A stretch of DNA of 64,000 bases from CAZPNX01 sp964588285 (GTDB lineage Bacteria > Edwardsbacteria > AC1 > EtOH8). The position numbers and the translations under genes are program-made. Where the stretch lies: the NCBI GenBank assembly GCA_964588285.1, contig CAZPNX010000001.1, positions 186,001 to 250,000 on the forward strand. Reading direction: 5' to 3'. Of this stretch, positions 40,185 through 47,868 are shown in pieces; within the stretch, counting starts at the first letter, position 1, and each line of letters opens with the position of its first letter. Under the pieces are notes generated by a model. That model did not search any database, was not told the origin of the DNA, and worked only from the letters and a program-made list of their open reading frames with translations.

Positions 40185-40457
40185 CTACAGCTTCCCCAGT
40201 ATCGCCAGCACGCCCATGACGATGAACAGCCCGCCGGCGATGTAGTGAAGGGCGTGCACCGGGACGAACTTGGTGATCAGCTCCCCGAACAGGGCGCCGA
40301 CCAGGGTCACGATCACCAGCGCCAGCCCCCCGCCGAGGAAAACCGAGAACCAGGCCTTGCTCTGGGCGCTCATGGTGATGACCGCCAGCTGGGTCTTGTC
40401 GCCCAGCTCGGCCAGCAGCAGGGTGACGAAGGCGGCGAAGAAGATCTTCCAATTCAT
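40185..40457 (-). CDS. UPF0016/GDT1 (TMEM165)-type membrane protein, half-length
   Basis: 90 residues with three hydrophobic segments and the family signature LAELGDKTQLA (about residue 16). Most members carry two such motifs in about 190 residues; this one has a single repeat and would need to dimerise. Family members transport manganese or calcium. The partner repeat is not seen in this window. Confidence 0.85.
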   Translation of the reverse strand: MNWKIFFAAFVTLLLAELGDKTQLAVITMSAQSKAWFSVFLGGGLALVIVTLVGALFGELITKFVPVHALHYIAGGLFIVMGVLAILGKL

Positions 40458-40473
40458 GATCCAGTACCTTGTT

Positions 40474-40698
40474 TTATTTATCCGATCCGCTGGATTTCTC
40501 GCCCTCGTTTACAATCCCGGCGTTCTTGTTGACTATTTCCTCGGCCGATTTCTTCTTGTCCCTGTCCAGAAATGCGTCCACCGCCCCCAGGCCGGTGGTC
40601 GTCAGGCTGCCGCCTCCTTTTCTCACCTTTTTCGACACCAGGATGACGAAGAGGATAAAGGCGGCAAGCAGGGCAGCTGCGAAAAGCAAAGAAAACAC
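40474..40698 (-). CDS. small membrane protein, unknown
   Basis: 74 residues from GTG at 40698. One N-terminal membrane helix (about 3-24, LLFAAALLAAFILFVILVS) followed by a charged tail. No family recognised. It lies between the transketolase C-subunit gene and the GDT1-type gene, 13 bases after the former. Confidence 0.6.
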   Translation of the reverse strand: MFSLLFAAALLAAFILFVILVSKKVRKGGGSLTTTGLGAVDAFLDRDKKKSAEEIVNKNAGIVNEGEKSSGSDK

Positions 40699-40710
40699 TT
40701 GACGGCCCCA

Positions 40711-41730
40711 CTAGTTCCTTCGCCGCAGGACTTTCTTTACCGCCCCTGCTATGTCGCCTTCAAGAAGGCCATATTTTCCGAGCAGCTCCCATGGCTCCCC
40801 CGACTCCCCGAAGCTGTCCCGCACCCCCACCATCTCCACCGGCACCGGACACTTTTTTGCCAACACCTCGGCCACCGCCGAGCCGAACCCGGCCATCACC
40901 TGGTGCTCCTCGCAAGTGACCGCGGCCCGGCACTCCTTCGCCGCCTTGACTATCAGCTTCTCGTCAATGGGCTTGACCGTGTGCAGGTTAATGACACGGG
41001 CCGAAATCCCGAGCTTGGCCAGCTTCTCGGACGCGACCAGGGCAAGGTAGACCATCAGCCCGCAGGCGAAGATGGCCACGTCCTTCCCCTGGCGGCAAAG
41101 TTCTCCACTTTCTATCTGAAAGGGCGCTTTGTCGGTGGTGATGACCGGAGTCGGCTCCCGACCCAAGCGGATATAGACCGGGCCCTTAATCCTGGCGGCC
41201 GCCAGCGTCGCCCGTTTAGCCTCGTTGGAATCGCAGGGCACGATGACCTTCATGCCCGGCAACACCCGCATCAGGGCTATCTCCTCCAGGGCCTGATGGG
41301 TAGCGCCGTCCGGGCCGACCGAAAGCCCGCCGTGGGCGCCCACTATTTTGACATTCAGGTCCCCGTAACAGATGGAGGTCCGTATCTGATCCCAAGCCCG
41401 TCCCGCCAGAAAGACTCCATAGGTGTTGACGAAGGGAATCTTTCCAGTTAATGACAATCCGCCGGCCATGCCCACCATATTCTGCTCGGCGATGCCGCAG
41501 TCAAAAAAGCGCGTCGGGAACTTTTCGGCGAACCTGGAGGTCAGGGTGGACTTGGCCAAATCGGCGTCCAGCACCACCACCCGGGGGTCCGACTTTCCCA
41601 GTTCCAGCAGGGCCTCGGCATAGCCGAACCGGGTCGGCTTCTGCTCGATGGTTTTCAGGTCCAGATCACAGGCCAGCCAGGCGGGTTGCCGGGGACCGAT
41701 CTTTCTTGCTTTTTTTTCTGCCATTCTCAT
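40711..41730 (-). CDS. transketolase, C-terminal subunit
   Basis: 339 residues: pyrimidine-binding and C-terminal domains of a split transketolase. Features: RFAEKFPTRFFDCGIAEQNMVGMAGGLSLTGKIPFVNTYGVF, AHGGLSVGPDGATHQALEEIALMRVLPG and the C-terminal VTCEEHQVMAGFGSAV. The partner N-terminal subunit lies at 44056, three genes upstream. Together they exchange two-carbon units in the non-oxidative pentose-phosphate route. The start overlaps the lipoprotein stop (ATGA). Confidence 0.93.
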   Translation of the reverse strand: MRMAEKKARKIGPRQPAWLACDLDLKTIEQKPTRFGYAEALLELGKSDPRVVVLDADLAKSTLTSRFAEKFPTRFFDCGIAEQNMVGMAGGLSLTGKIPFVNTYGVFLAGRAWDQIRTSICYGDLNVKIVGAHGGLSVGPDGATHQALEEIALMRVLPGMKVIVPCDSNEAKRATLAAARIKGPVYIRLGREPTPVITTDKAPFQIESGELCRQGKDVAIFACGLMVYLALVASEKLAKLGISARVINLHTVKPIDEKLIVKAAKECRAAVTCEEHQVMAGFGSAVAEVLAKKCPVPVEMVGVRDSFGESGEPWELLGKYGLLEGDIAGAVKKVLRRRN

Positions 41731-42308
41731 TCAAACGGCGACTGGTCCAGCATCAGATCGAACGGCCAGTTCCAAAGCTCCAGGTAGGAAGCTTGGCGGC
41801 TGGCCACCACGTCCTCGATACCCTGGTCGTACACCGCCGAGCGCAGCTTGGCGTACACCAGCTTCCCCCTTATCCTGCCGCCGGGACGGGCGTCGCACTC
41901 CTCGACCGTCAGTCGCCCTTCGGCGTCCGGGAACGATGATTCGTACCCGAGCATGATGCCCTCTGGCAGGGGTCGGGCCGACGACAGCCGGTAGTTCACC
42001 CAGACCCCGCGTTCGCTTCCCCCGAACGCGATCTCCCGGCCGGTCTCGACGTCGGGCTTGAATGATATCTCCAGCCCCGGGATGGGGCGGGCCGTCCGCC
42101 GGTTTTGAGGGAAGATTATCAAGACTCCGCTGGCGCTGTAGGAGCCCTCATGCTCATAGCCCGAGACGTAGGCCACCGGAGGCCCCGGCTCCCAGACGAA
42201 AAGCGAGCCGTCCAGCCCCATGGCCCGTTCCTTGCTGGGATCGGGCTTGGAGGTGCACCCGGCCATCGCCGTGAGCAGGACAGCCATTACAACAGCATAA
42301 CGCCTCAT
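41727..42308 (-). CDS. lipoprotein, unknown function
   Basis: 193 residues from ATG at 42308. Lipobox MAGC (about Cys18) after MRRYAVVMAVLLTA. The mature part is rich in beta-type strands (PVAYVSGYEHEGSYSASGVLIIFPQ). No family recognised. It overlaps the aldo/keto reductase stop and the transketolase C-subunit start by 4 bases each, so it belongs to that operon although it has no metabolic motif. Confidence 0.72.
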   Translation of the reverse strand: MRRYAVVMAVLLTAMAGCTSKPDPSKERAMGLDGSLFVWEPGPPVAYVSGYEHEGSYSASGVLIIFPQNRRTARPIPGLEISFKPDVETGREIAFGGSERGVWVNYRLSSARPLPEGIMLGYESSFPDAEGRLTVEECDARPGGRIRGKLVYAKLRSAVYDQGIEDVVASRQASYLELWNWPFDLMLDQSPFE

Positions 42309-43456
42309 TTCCCGGGCCACTCCTTCAGCGTTTCGCGGACCTTGGCCAGCAGATCCCGGATGGCCAGCTTCTGGGGGCATTTCTCCTCGCACAGGCCGCA
42401 TTGGGTGCAGGCCTCGGCCCGCTGTTCCGGCTTGGGCTTGAGCCATTCCCAGTACATGTACCAGGAGAGTGTGAAGTTGTTGTAGCGCGCCCCCTCGTTG
42501 TAGATGGAGAAGTTCCGAGGGATGTCCACCCCCTGGGGGCAGGGCAGGCAGTACTTGCAGTCGGTGCAGCCGATGGCGACCGACTCAGAGTAAAGCTTCC
42601 TGACCTTCTCCACGATTTCCCGGTCGCCGGACGACAGCCCCCCGGCTTCGGCCTCCGAGGCGGTGGCCAGGTTGTCCTCAAGCTGCTCCAGGCTGTTCAT
42701 CCCGGACAGGGCCAGGGTCACCTCCGGATGGTCGTATATCCAACGCAAGGCCCAGGATGACGGACTCCAGTCGCGACCGCTTGTTTTATAGACTTCCCGA
42801 ACCGCAGGCGGCGGCGTGGACAGCAGTCCGCCGCGGAGCGGCTCCATGACCACCACCGCCATCCCCTTTTCCGCCGCCAGCTTCAGTTCCTCATGCCCAG
42901 CTTGCTCTCCGGCGTCCATGAAGTTGTACTGCACCTGGCAGAAAGCCCAGTCGTAGGCACCGAGGATATCCCTGAAGACCTCGGGTTTGTCGTGGAAGGA
43001 AAATCCCAGATGCCCGATCCTCCCCTCCTTCATCTTCTCCTCCGCCCAATCGAAAACCCCGGCCTCCCTGATGGCCGGCCAGCTGCGCTTGTTGAGTGCG
43101 TGCAGCAGGTAGAAATCTATCCGATCGTCTCCCAGCCGCTCCAGCTGTTCGCCCAGAAATCTGTCCATGTCCGCCCGTTCCTTGACGCTCCAAACCGGCA
43201 TCTTGGTGGCCACCCGCACCCTTTGCCGGTAGCCGTCCCTCAGGGCCTTGCCGACGACCGTTTCGCTGTTTCCCCCGTGGTAGACGTAGGCCGTGTCCAC
43301 GTAGTTGACGCCGCCCTCGATGGCACGGCGCATCAGCTCGATGGCCCGTGGCTCGTCGATCTTCGCCATGTCCCCTTCCAGGAATTGCAGACGCATGGCT
43401 CCGAAGCCAAGTATCGATGCCCGAAAGCCTGTCTTGCCGAAAGGTCGGAATCGCAT
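42305..43456 (-). CDS. aldo/keto reductase with C-terminal 4Fe-4S ferredoxin part
   Basis: 383 residues. The barrel has RAIELMRRAIEGGVNYVDTAYVYHGGNSE, KMPVWSVKERADMDR and IDFYLLHALNKRSW, with the AKR tetrad residues Asp, Tyr, Lys and His at expected places. The C-terminal 70 residues add CTDCKYCLPCPQGVDIP and CTQCGLCEEKCPQKL, ferredoxin-like clusters as in the anaerobe-type AKR family. It would couple NADPH-type reduction to iron-sulfur electron transfer. Substrate unknown. Confidence 0.9.
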   Translation of the reverse strand: MRFRPFGKTGFRASILGFGAMRLQFLEGDMAKIDEPRAIELMRRAIEGGVNYVDTAYVYHGGNSETVVGKALRDGYRQRVRVATKMPVWSVKERADMDRFLGEQLERLGDDRIDFYLLHALNKRSWPAIREAGVFDWAEEKMKEGRIGHLGFSFHDKPEVFRDILGAYDWAFCQVQYNFMDAGEQAGHEELKLAAEKGMAVVVMEPLRGGLLSTPPPAVREVYKTSGRDWSPSSWALRWIYDHPEVTLALSGMNSLEQLEDNLATASEAEAGGLSSGDREIVEKVRKLYSESVAIGCTDCKYCLPCPQGVDIPRNFSIYNEGARYNNFTLSWYMYWEWLKPKPEQRAEACTQCGLCEEKCPQKLAIRDLLAKVRETLKEWPGK

Positions 43457-43492
43457 GTTTTCTTTCAGAACGTTGCCTTTTCCACCCGGGGA

Positions 43493-44002
43493 CTACCACT
43501 GCTCCTGGTGCACCTTGCCGGCGTCGTAGCGCTTTTCCTTGTGAGGTTTTTCGCCGGGCCTGCCCAGAGAAATGACGGACAACGGGACCACGTTCTTGGG
43601 CAGGCGCAGCAGCCTCTGAATCCCGGAGACCCTTTCCCGCCGGGGATGCACCCCCAGCCATACCGCCCCCAGCCCCAGGGCATGGGCCGCCAGCAGGACG
43701 TTTTGGGTGGCGGCGGCGCAGTCCTGCACCCAGTAGCCCCGGTGTTTTTCGGCGCCAAGGTCGCCGCAGATAACGATGGCGGCCCCGGCCTGTTTCAGCA
43801 TTTGAGAGTATGGATGGATATCGGTTATCTTCAGGAGGGTTTCTTTCTCACGGACCACGATGAACTGCCAGGCCTGCTGGTTTCCGGCCGAGGGGGCGTT
43901 CATGGCCGCCTCTAGAATCTTCCTGAGTTTGTTTTCCGGGATCGTGCCGGGCTTGTACTTCCGGATACTGCGCCGGGTCATTATGCACTTCATGGCTTCC
44001 AT
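43493..44002 (-). CDS. nitroreductase-family FMN protein
   Basis: 169 residues from the ATG at 44002, with GGGGAAAG just before it; an ATG at 43993 is also possible. Features: TRRSIRKYKPGTIPENKL, AMNAPSAGNQQAWQFIVV and LGLGAVWLGVHP. These proteins reduce nitro compounds or quinones with FMN. It is the first gene after an operator-like palindrome (44018-44047) and leads an operon through the AKR and lipoprotein genes to the transketolase C-subunit. Confidence 0.88.
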   Translation of the reverse strand: MEAMKCIMTRRSIRKYKPGTIPENKLRKILEAAMNAPSAGNQQAWQFIVVREKETLLKITDIHPYSQMLKQAGAAIVICGDLGAEKHRGYWVQDCAAATQNVLLAAHALGLGAVWLGVHPRRERVSGIQRLLRLPKNVVPLSVISLGRPGEKPHKEKRYDAGKVHQEQW

Positions 44003-44017
44003 CTCTTTCCCCGTTTT

Positions 44018-44047
44018 ATTATAGCAGCGTTGAACGTTCAACGTTGC
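44018..44047 (-). promoter_or_regulatory. operator-like palindrome with consensus -10, before nitroreductase
   Basis: TATAAT (minus strand, 44018-44023) directly abuts a 24-base near-perfect palindrome (44024-44047) centred on TTGAACGTTCAA. The -35 is weak. The palindrome occupies the spacer, as expected for repression or MerR-like twisting of the promoter. It is also close to the transketolase N-subunit stop and might be a terminator, but it has no T-run. Confidence 0.55.
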
Positions 44048-44055
44048 TAAGGGTC

Positions 44056-44874
44056 CTACGATAATTCGTTAAGTGCCTTTTCGTATTCCTCCCGGTTCGG
44101 CGCCCGGCCGTGCCACTCCGCCCGGTTCTCCATGAACGACACCCCCTTGCCCTTGACCGTCCGCGCCAGGATGACGGTGGGCTTCCCCTTGGCACTGGAG
44201 GCTCGTTCGAAGGCGCTGATCAAAGCCTCCACCCTGTGGCCGTCCACCTCCAACACGTTCCAGCGGAAGGCGCGCCATTTCTCGGACAGCGGGGCCAGGC
44301 CCATCACCTGCTCCACCTGGCCGTCTATCTGTAGGCCGTTGTAATCGACCACGGCGCACAGATTATCCAATTTATAGTGCCCGGCGGCCATGGCCGCCTC
44401 CCAGACCTGGCCCTCCTGAAGCTCGCCGTCGCCTAATAGACAGTAGACGCGGTTGGATTTTCCATCCATCTTGAATCCCAAAGCCGTGCCCGCGGCCAGC
44501 GACAGGCCCTGTCCCAAGGATCCGCTGGAGGCCTCCACCCCCAAAGTCTTCAGCCGGTGGGGGTGGCCCTGGAGCATCGAACCCAGTTTCCGGAACTTCA
44601 GGAACTCTGGCCTGTCGAAGTAACCGGCCTCGCCCAAGGCGGCGTAGAGCACGGGACAGGCATGGCCTTTTGAAAGAAAAAAGCGGTCGCGCCCCTCGCC
44701 TCTCGGTTTTTTCGGGTCGTGACGCATCACATTGAAATAGAGAACCGCCATGATCTCGGCCGCGGACAACGAACCGCCGGGATGGCCCGAGCCGGCGGCG
44801 TGGGTCATCTCGATGATATCGCGCCGGATGACCCGGGCGATTTGTTTCAATCTTTCGGCCGGCGGAGTGACCAT
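44056..44874 (-). CDS. transketolase, N-terminal subunit
   Basis: 272 residues from the ATG at 44874 (a TTG at 44898 is a rival). Features: GSGHPGGSLSAAEIMAVLYF, LSKGHACPVLYAALGEAGYF, EASSGSLGQGLSLAAGTALGFK and the thiamine site GDGELQEGQVWEAAMAAGHY with DYNGLQ. It pairs with the C-subunit at 40711. It directly follows the transaldolase gene. Confidence 0.93.
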   Translation of the reverse strand: MVTPPAERLKQIARVIRRDIIEMTHAAGSGHPGGSLSAAEIMAVLYFNVMRHDPKKPRGEGRDRFFLSKGHACPVLYAALGEAGYFDRPEFLKFRKLGSMLQGHPHRLKTLGVEASSGSLGQGLSLAAGTALGFKMDGKSNRVYCLLGDGELQEGQVWEAAMAAGHYKLDNLCAVVDYNGLQIDGQVEQVMGLAPLSEKWRAFRWNVLEVDGHRVEALISAFERASSAKGKPTVILARTVKGKGVSFMENRAEWHGRAPNREEYEKALNELS

Positions 44875-44902
44875 GCAACTTTGGCCGGTTGAAAGCAAGG
44901 CC

Positions 44903-45547
44903 TCACTTCTTCACCTTGGCCCAGTCGTCCAAAAAACGCTTGATGCCGATGTCGGTCAACGGATGGGTCGCCAGCTGCTTGAGGACGCCAAAGGGCACGG
45001 TGGCGATGTGGGCTCCGATGCGGGCCGACTCCAGCAGGTGTATCGGATTGCGGACGCTGGCCACGATCACTTGGGTCTTGATGTCGTAGTTCTGGTAGAT
45101 GTTGATGATGTCGTCGATGAGGTCCATGCCCTCGGTCGAGATGTCGTCCAGCCGGCCGACGAACGGGCTGATGAAGGTAGCCCCGGCCTTGGCTGCCAGC
45201 AGGGCCTGGTTGGCGGAGAAGATCAGAGTGACGTTGGTCATGACGCCTCGCTTCGATAGCGACTTGACCGCTTTCAGGCCCTCGGTGGTCATGGGGATCT
45301 TGATGGTGATATTCTTATGGATCTTAAGCAGGGGTTCGGCCTCCCGGAGCATGCCCTCGGCATCCTGGCTTATCACCTCGGCCGACACCGGGCCATTCAC
45401 GATGGAGCATATCTCCTTGACCACCTCTACGAAGTCCCGCCCCTCCTTGGCGATAAGCGAAGGATTGGTGGTCACCCCGTCCAGAATGCCCCAGGAAGCG
45501 GCCTCCCGTATCTCGGCCACATTGGCGGTGTCTATGAACAGCTTCAT
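44903..45547 (-). CDS. transaldolase, TalC/FSA type
   Basis: 214 residues, the short single-barrel type. Features: MKLFIDTANVAEIREAASWGILDGVTTNPSLIAKEG, the Schiff-base lysine in ITIKIPMTTEGLKAV, LIFSANQALLAAKAGATFISPFVGRLDD and IIVASVRNP-type near 155. It transfers a three-carbon unit, complementing the adjacent split transketolase in sugar-phosphate shuffling. Confidence 0.95.
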   Translation of the reverse strand: MKLFIDTANVAEIREAASWGILDGVTTNPSLIAKEGRDFVEVVKEICSIVNGPVSAEVISQDAEGMLREAEPLLKIHKNITIKIPMTTEGLKAVKSLSKRGVMTNVTLIFSANQALLAAKAGATFISPFVGRLDDISTEGMDLIDDIINIYQNYDIKTQVIVASVRNPIHLLESARIGAHIATVPFGVLKQLATHPLTDIGIKRFLDDWAKVKK

Positions 45548-45871
45548 CAGTATCTCCTTTTTTTATCGGGAAGACAGGAAGGCATGAATTGATTTACCGT
45601 CTTCGAGTTTTCCATGGTTGTTGACTATAAAGATTGTTTTAATGGAACCTCTATAAATAGCGTTTTGTCTATGTTTCAACCATGCTCAACATGACAAAAC
45701 GCCGTGTACACGGGCCATGCTGAGCCCAGTTTGAGGTGAGCTGGACCCTGAGCCTGCCGAAGGGTTGCCGAAACCGTCGAAGCATGGCCGCATCCAATGT
45801 TAACATTATTAGAGGTTTTTTTTAAGTTTGTTAAGATTCATGGTTTCCTGGATTCCTTGTGAAATAAAGCT
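45548..45871. other. 324-base gap with palindromes and repeats, no gene seen
   Basis: Perfect 10-base arms GCGTTTTGTC/GACAAAACGC (45660-45669 and 45693-45702) form a hairpin. GGCCATGC (45713) and GCATGGCC (45782) form a second, longer hairpin that encloses CCCTGAGCCTGCCGAAGGG (45746-45764), another copy of the repeat at 34811 and 20833. GACAGGAAGG and GGTTTCCTGGATTCC resemble motifs at 20994-21060. No convincing promoter for talC was found. Confidence 0.6.
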
Positions 45872-46297
45872 TTATTCGAAGAACATCCCCATCAGGCCGG
45901 TATCCTCTTCCTTGCGACGGACGATCGGAGCGTCAGACAATAGCAGGACCAGCTCGTTGGTGACCTTGACCTTGCCGGTTCCCAGATGCCCGCCGAAGGC
46001 GTTGGCCCGATGGTCGGCCAGGCAGGCGTGAATGTGGAAGGCGTAAGTGCCGTCGGACTGCAGGGCGATGGTGCCGGTGGCCGATATCAGCTCCATGGGC
46101 TCGGCAAAACTAGAGGTGGCGTATTTCCCATTGCCGACGAAGGCCCGCAGCTCAACATCGGAGAGCATGCCGGCAGCGCTCACCAGCACCGCGGTCTTCA
46201 CCTTATGCTGGCGGCAGGCCTGCTCCAAGGAGGCGAAGAAATCCTCATCAGGAAAGAGGCGTACGAAAAGCTTATCCCAGGAAACCTGTGAAATCAT
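45872..46297 (-). CDS. DUF296 (PPC/PD1-like) protein
   Basis: 141 residues, full length of the PCC/DUF296 family. Features: VLVSAAGMLSDVELRAF, TGTIALQSDGTYAFHIHACLADHRANAFGGHLGTGKV, with the HxH...GGHL metal-type site. In plants the domain binds AT-rich DNA (AHL proteins); bacterial stand-alone forms have no proven role. It is preceded by a consensus promoter. Confidence 0.9.
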   Translation of the reverse strand: MISQVSWDKLFVRLFPDEDFFASLEQACRQHKVKTAVLVSAAGMLSDVELRAFVGNGKYATSSFAEPMELISATGTIALQSDGTYAFHIHACLADHRANAFGGHLGTGKVKVTNELVLLLSDAPIVRRKEEDTGLMGMFFE

Positions 46298-46325
46298 GAT
46301 TCACCGCCATTAATGTTGAACTTGC

Positions 46326-46354
46326 ATTATACTTGAAAAGGCACTTCCTGTCAA
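46326..46354 (-). promoter_or_regulatory. consensus sigma-70 promoter for the DUF296 gene
   Basis: TTGACA (46349-46354), 17-base spacer, TATAAT (46326-46331), a perfect match. The start codon lies about 29 bases after the -10. It is the strongest promoter in the window. Confidence 0.92.
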
Positions 46355-46374
46355 CCTGTTATAACCGAAGACGG

Positions 46375-47868
46375 TCAGAAGTCGCTGCCTGCCAAGAGGT
46401 GTATCTTGCCGTCTAAAGGCCCGTCGTCGCGCCCCAATCCATAATCCACCTCCACCCGGCCGATTCTGGTCGCCAGCCTGAAGCCGAACCCTAAGCCATG
46501 GCGGATGCCGCGCTGGCCCCGGAAGCCGTCCCAATAATAGCCTGCATCCCAGAAAGTATGGAAAGCCAGAGCTCGGTCGGCTATCAGCCTTAGCTCAATC
46601 GAGCTCCAGGCCACCTGGTCGGCCAGGAACTGGTCTTCGAAATATCCGCGCAGGCTGCCGGCGCCGCCCATGGCGAACTGGTCAGGCCTGGGCACCGGTT
46701 TCTCGCCGCTGACCGCCGCCCGTCCATGAAATCCTCCATAGGCTAACACTTTCGGCCGAGCCTTGAGGAGCAGTCCGCCATCGCCCCATATCCTGGCAAC
46801 AGTGTGTTGAACGTTGGATTGTGGATAACGCTTGCGGCCATATTCCAACCGGGTCGAGGCCCAGAGGCCTTCCGTTGATGGGCCGGATTCACGAAAATCA
46901 ACCGATAGCTGCCAGAGCGAGCTGTACTTCAGACTGCGCCCCACCTGCTGGGCCTGTCCCGGAACCACCCTATCCAGGCTGCCGCCGAACCCGGCGTTCA
47001 AATTATCCCCCAATGATATTACAAGCAGGGCTCCCGCTCTGGTCTGGACATAGCTGGAATCCTCCACCCGGTGGGAGGCCTCTAATTCCGATGAAACGGG
47101 AAAGCCCAGGATCCAGGGTTCCCTATATTTCATCTCCAGCCTGCTGTTGTCCCGTCTGGGCCTCTGCCATTTAAGTTCGAATGACCTGGCTGTGCCGGCA
47201 ATGTTGGCCAGAGAAATACTCAGGGCCCCGGCCAACCAGCCTTTGTCCGAACCCTCAGGCTGCGAGTAACCCATGGCTCCATATAAGCTGTGATAGGGCA
47301 TTTCCTTGACCGGACAGACTAAAACCTCATTCCCCGGCCCCTGCGAGGTGGCTGCCAGGTAGGGGGTTCCGACCTCGGCAAACAGTCCGCTCTTTTCCAG
47401 CCTTTTTATGGCTTGGGACACCTTTCGGCTGTCAAAGGTCGTGGGCACCGCAAGCTGGCTCATCCTGGCCATCACGTTTCCCCGGGTGACGGCATTTCCG
47501 ACAAACCTGATGCCGGTCACCGTCACCCTGGGCCCTTCGTCAACTGCGATCACCCGGTGGACCATATCCGACTCCAGCCGAAATTCGGCCGCAACCGCGG
47601 AGGCATGGGGATAACCGTTCATGGCATAAGCCAGGCTGATGGCGGACAGATCTCTGGCCAGGGCGGCGCTGTCCAGTCTGTCCCCCGGTTTTGTGGCCAG
47701 CCTTTCGACCAGATAGGCGGTGGAGATGGCCCGATTGCCCCGGATCTCGGTTCGGCCAACAATCAGATCGGGTGCGGGCAGGTCAGCAATCCGTTGGCCG
47801 ACAGAGGTTCCGGCCGGCCAGGCGCCCAGAACCGTTATCATAACAGACCGCAGGATGATCGTCTTCAT
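46375..47868 (-). CDS. Omp85-family outer-membrane protein with two POTRA domains
   Basis: 497 residues. Signal peptide, then POTRA-like modules at about 35-110 (VGRTEIRGNRAISTAYLVERLATKPGDRL) and 112-190 (TVTGIRFVGNAVTRGNVMARM). A 16-strand type barrel follows, with the Omp85 motif GGAGSLRGYFEDQ (about residue 402) and the end LLAGSDF. It is shorter than BamA and closer to TamA/ShlB-like transporters. It overlaps the large surface-protein gene, so it may export or assemble that protein. Confidence 0.85.
   Translation of the reverse strand: MKTIILRSVMITVLGAWPAGTSVGQRIADLPAPDLIVGRTEIRGNRAISTAYLVERLATKPGDRLDSAALARDLSAISLAYAMNGYPHASAVAAEFRLESDMVHRVIAVDEGPRVTVTGIRFVGNAVTRGNVMARMSQLAVPTTFDSRKVSQAIKRLEKSGLFAEVGTPYLAATSQGPGNEVLVCPVKEMPYHSLYGAMGYSQPEGSDKGWLAGALSISLANIAGTARSFELKWQRPRRDNSRLEMKYREPWILGFPVSSELEASHRVEDSSYVQTRAGALLVISLGDNLNAGFGGSLDRVVPGQAQQVGRSLKYSSLWQLSVDFRESGPSTEGLWASTRLEYGRKRYPQSNVQHTVARIWGDGGLLLKARPKVLAYGGFHGRAAVSGEKPVPRPDQFAMGGAGSLRGYFEDQFLADQVAWSSIELRLIADRALAFHTFWDAGYYWDGFRGQRGIRHGLGFGFRLATRIGRVEVDYGLGRDDGPLDGKIHLLAGSDF

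Noticed and set aside
45601..45660. Plus-strand TTGACT ... TATAAA promoter
   Set aside because: The spacing is about 25 bases and no plus-strand gene follows.
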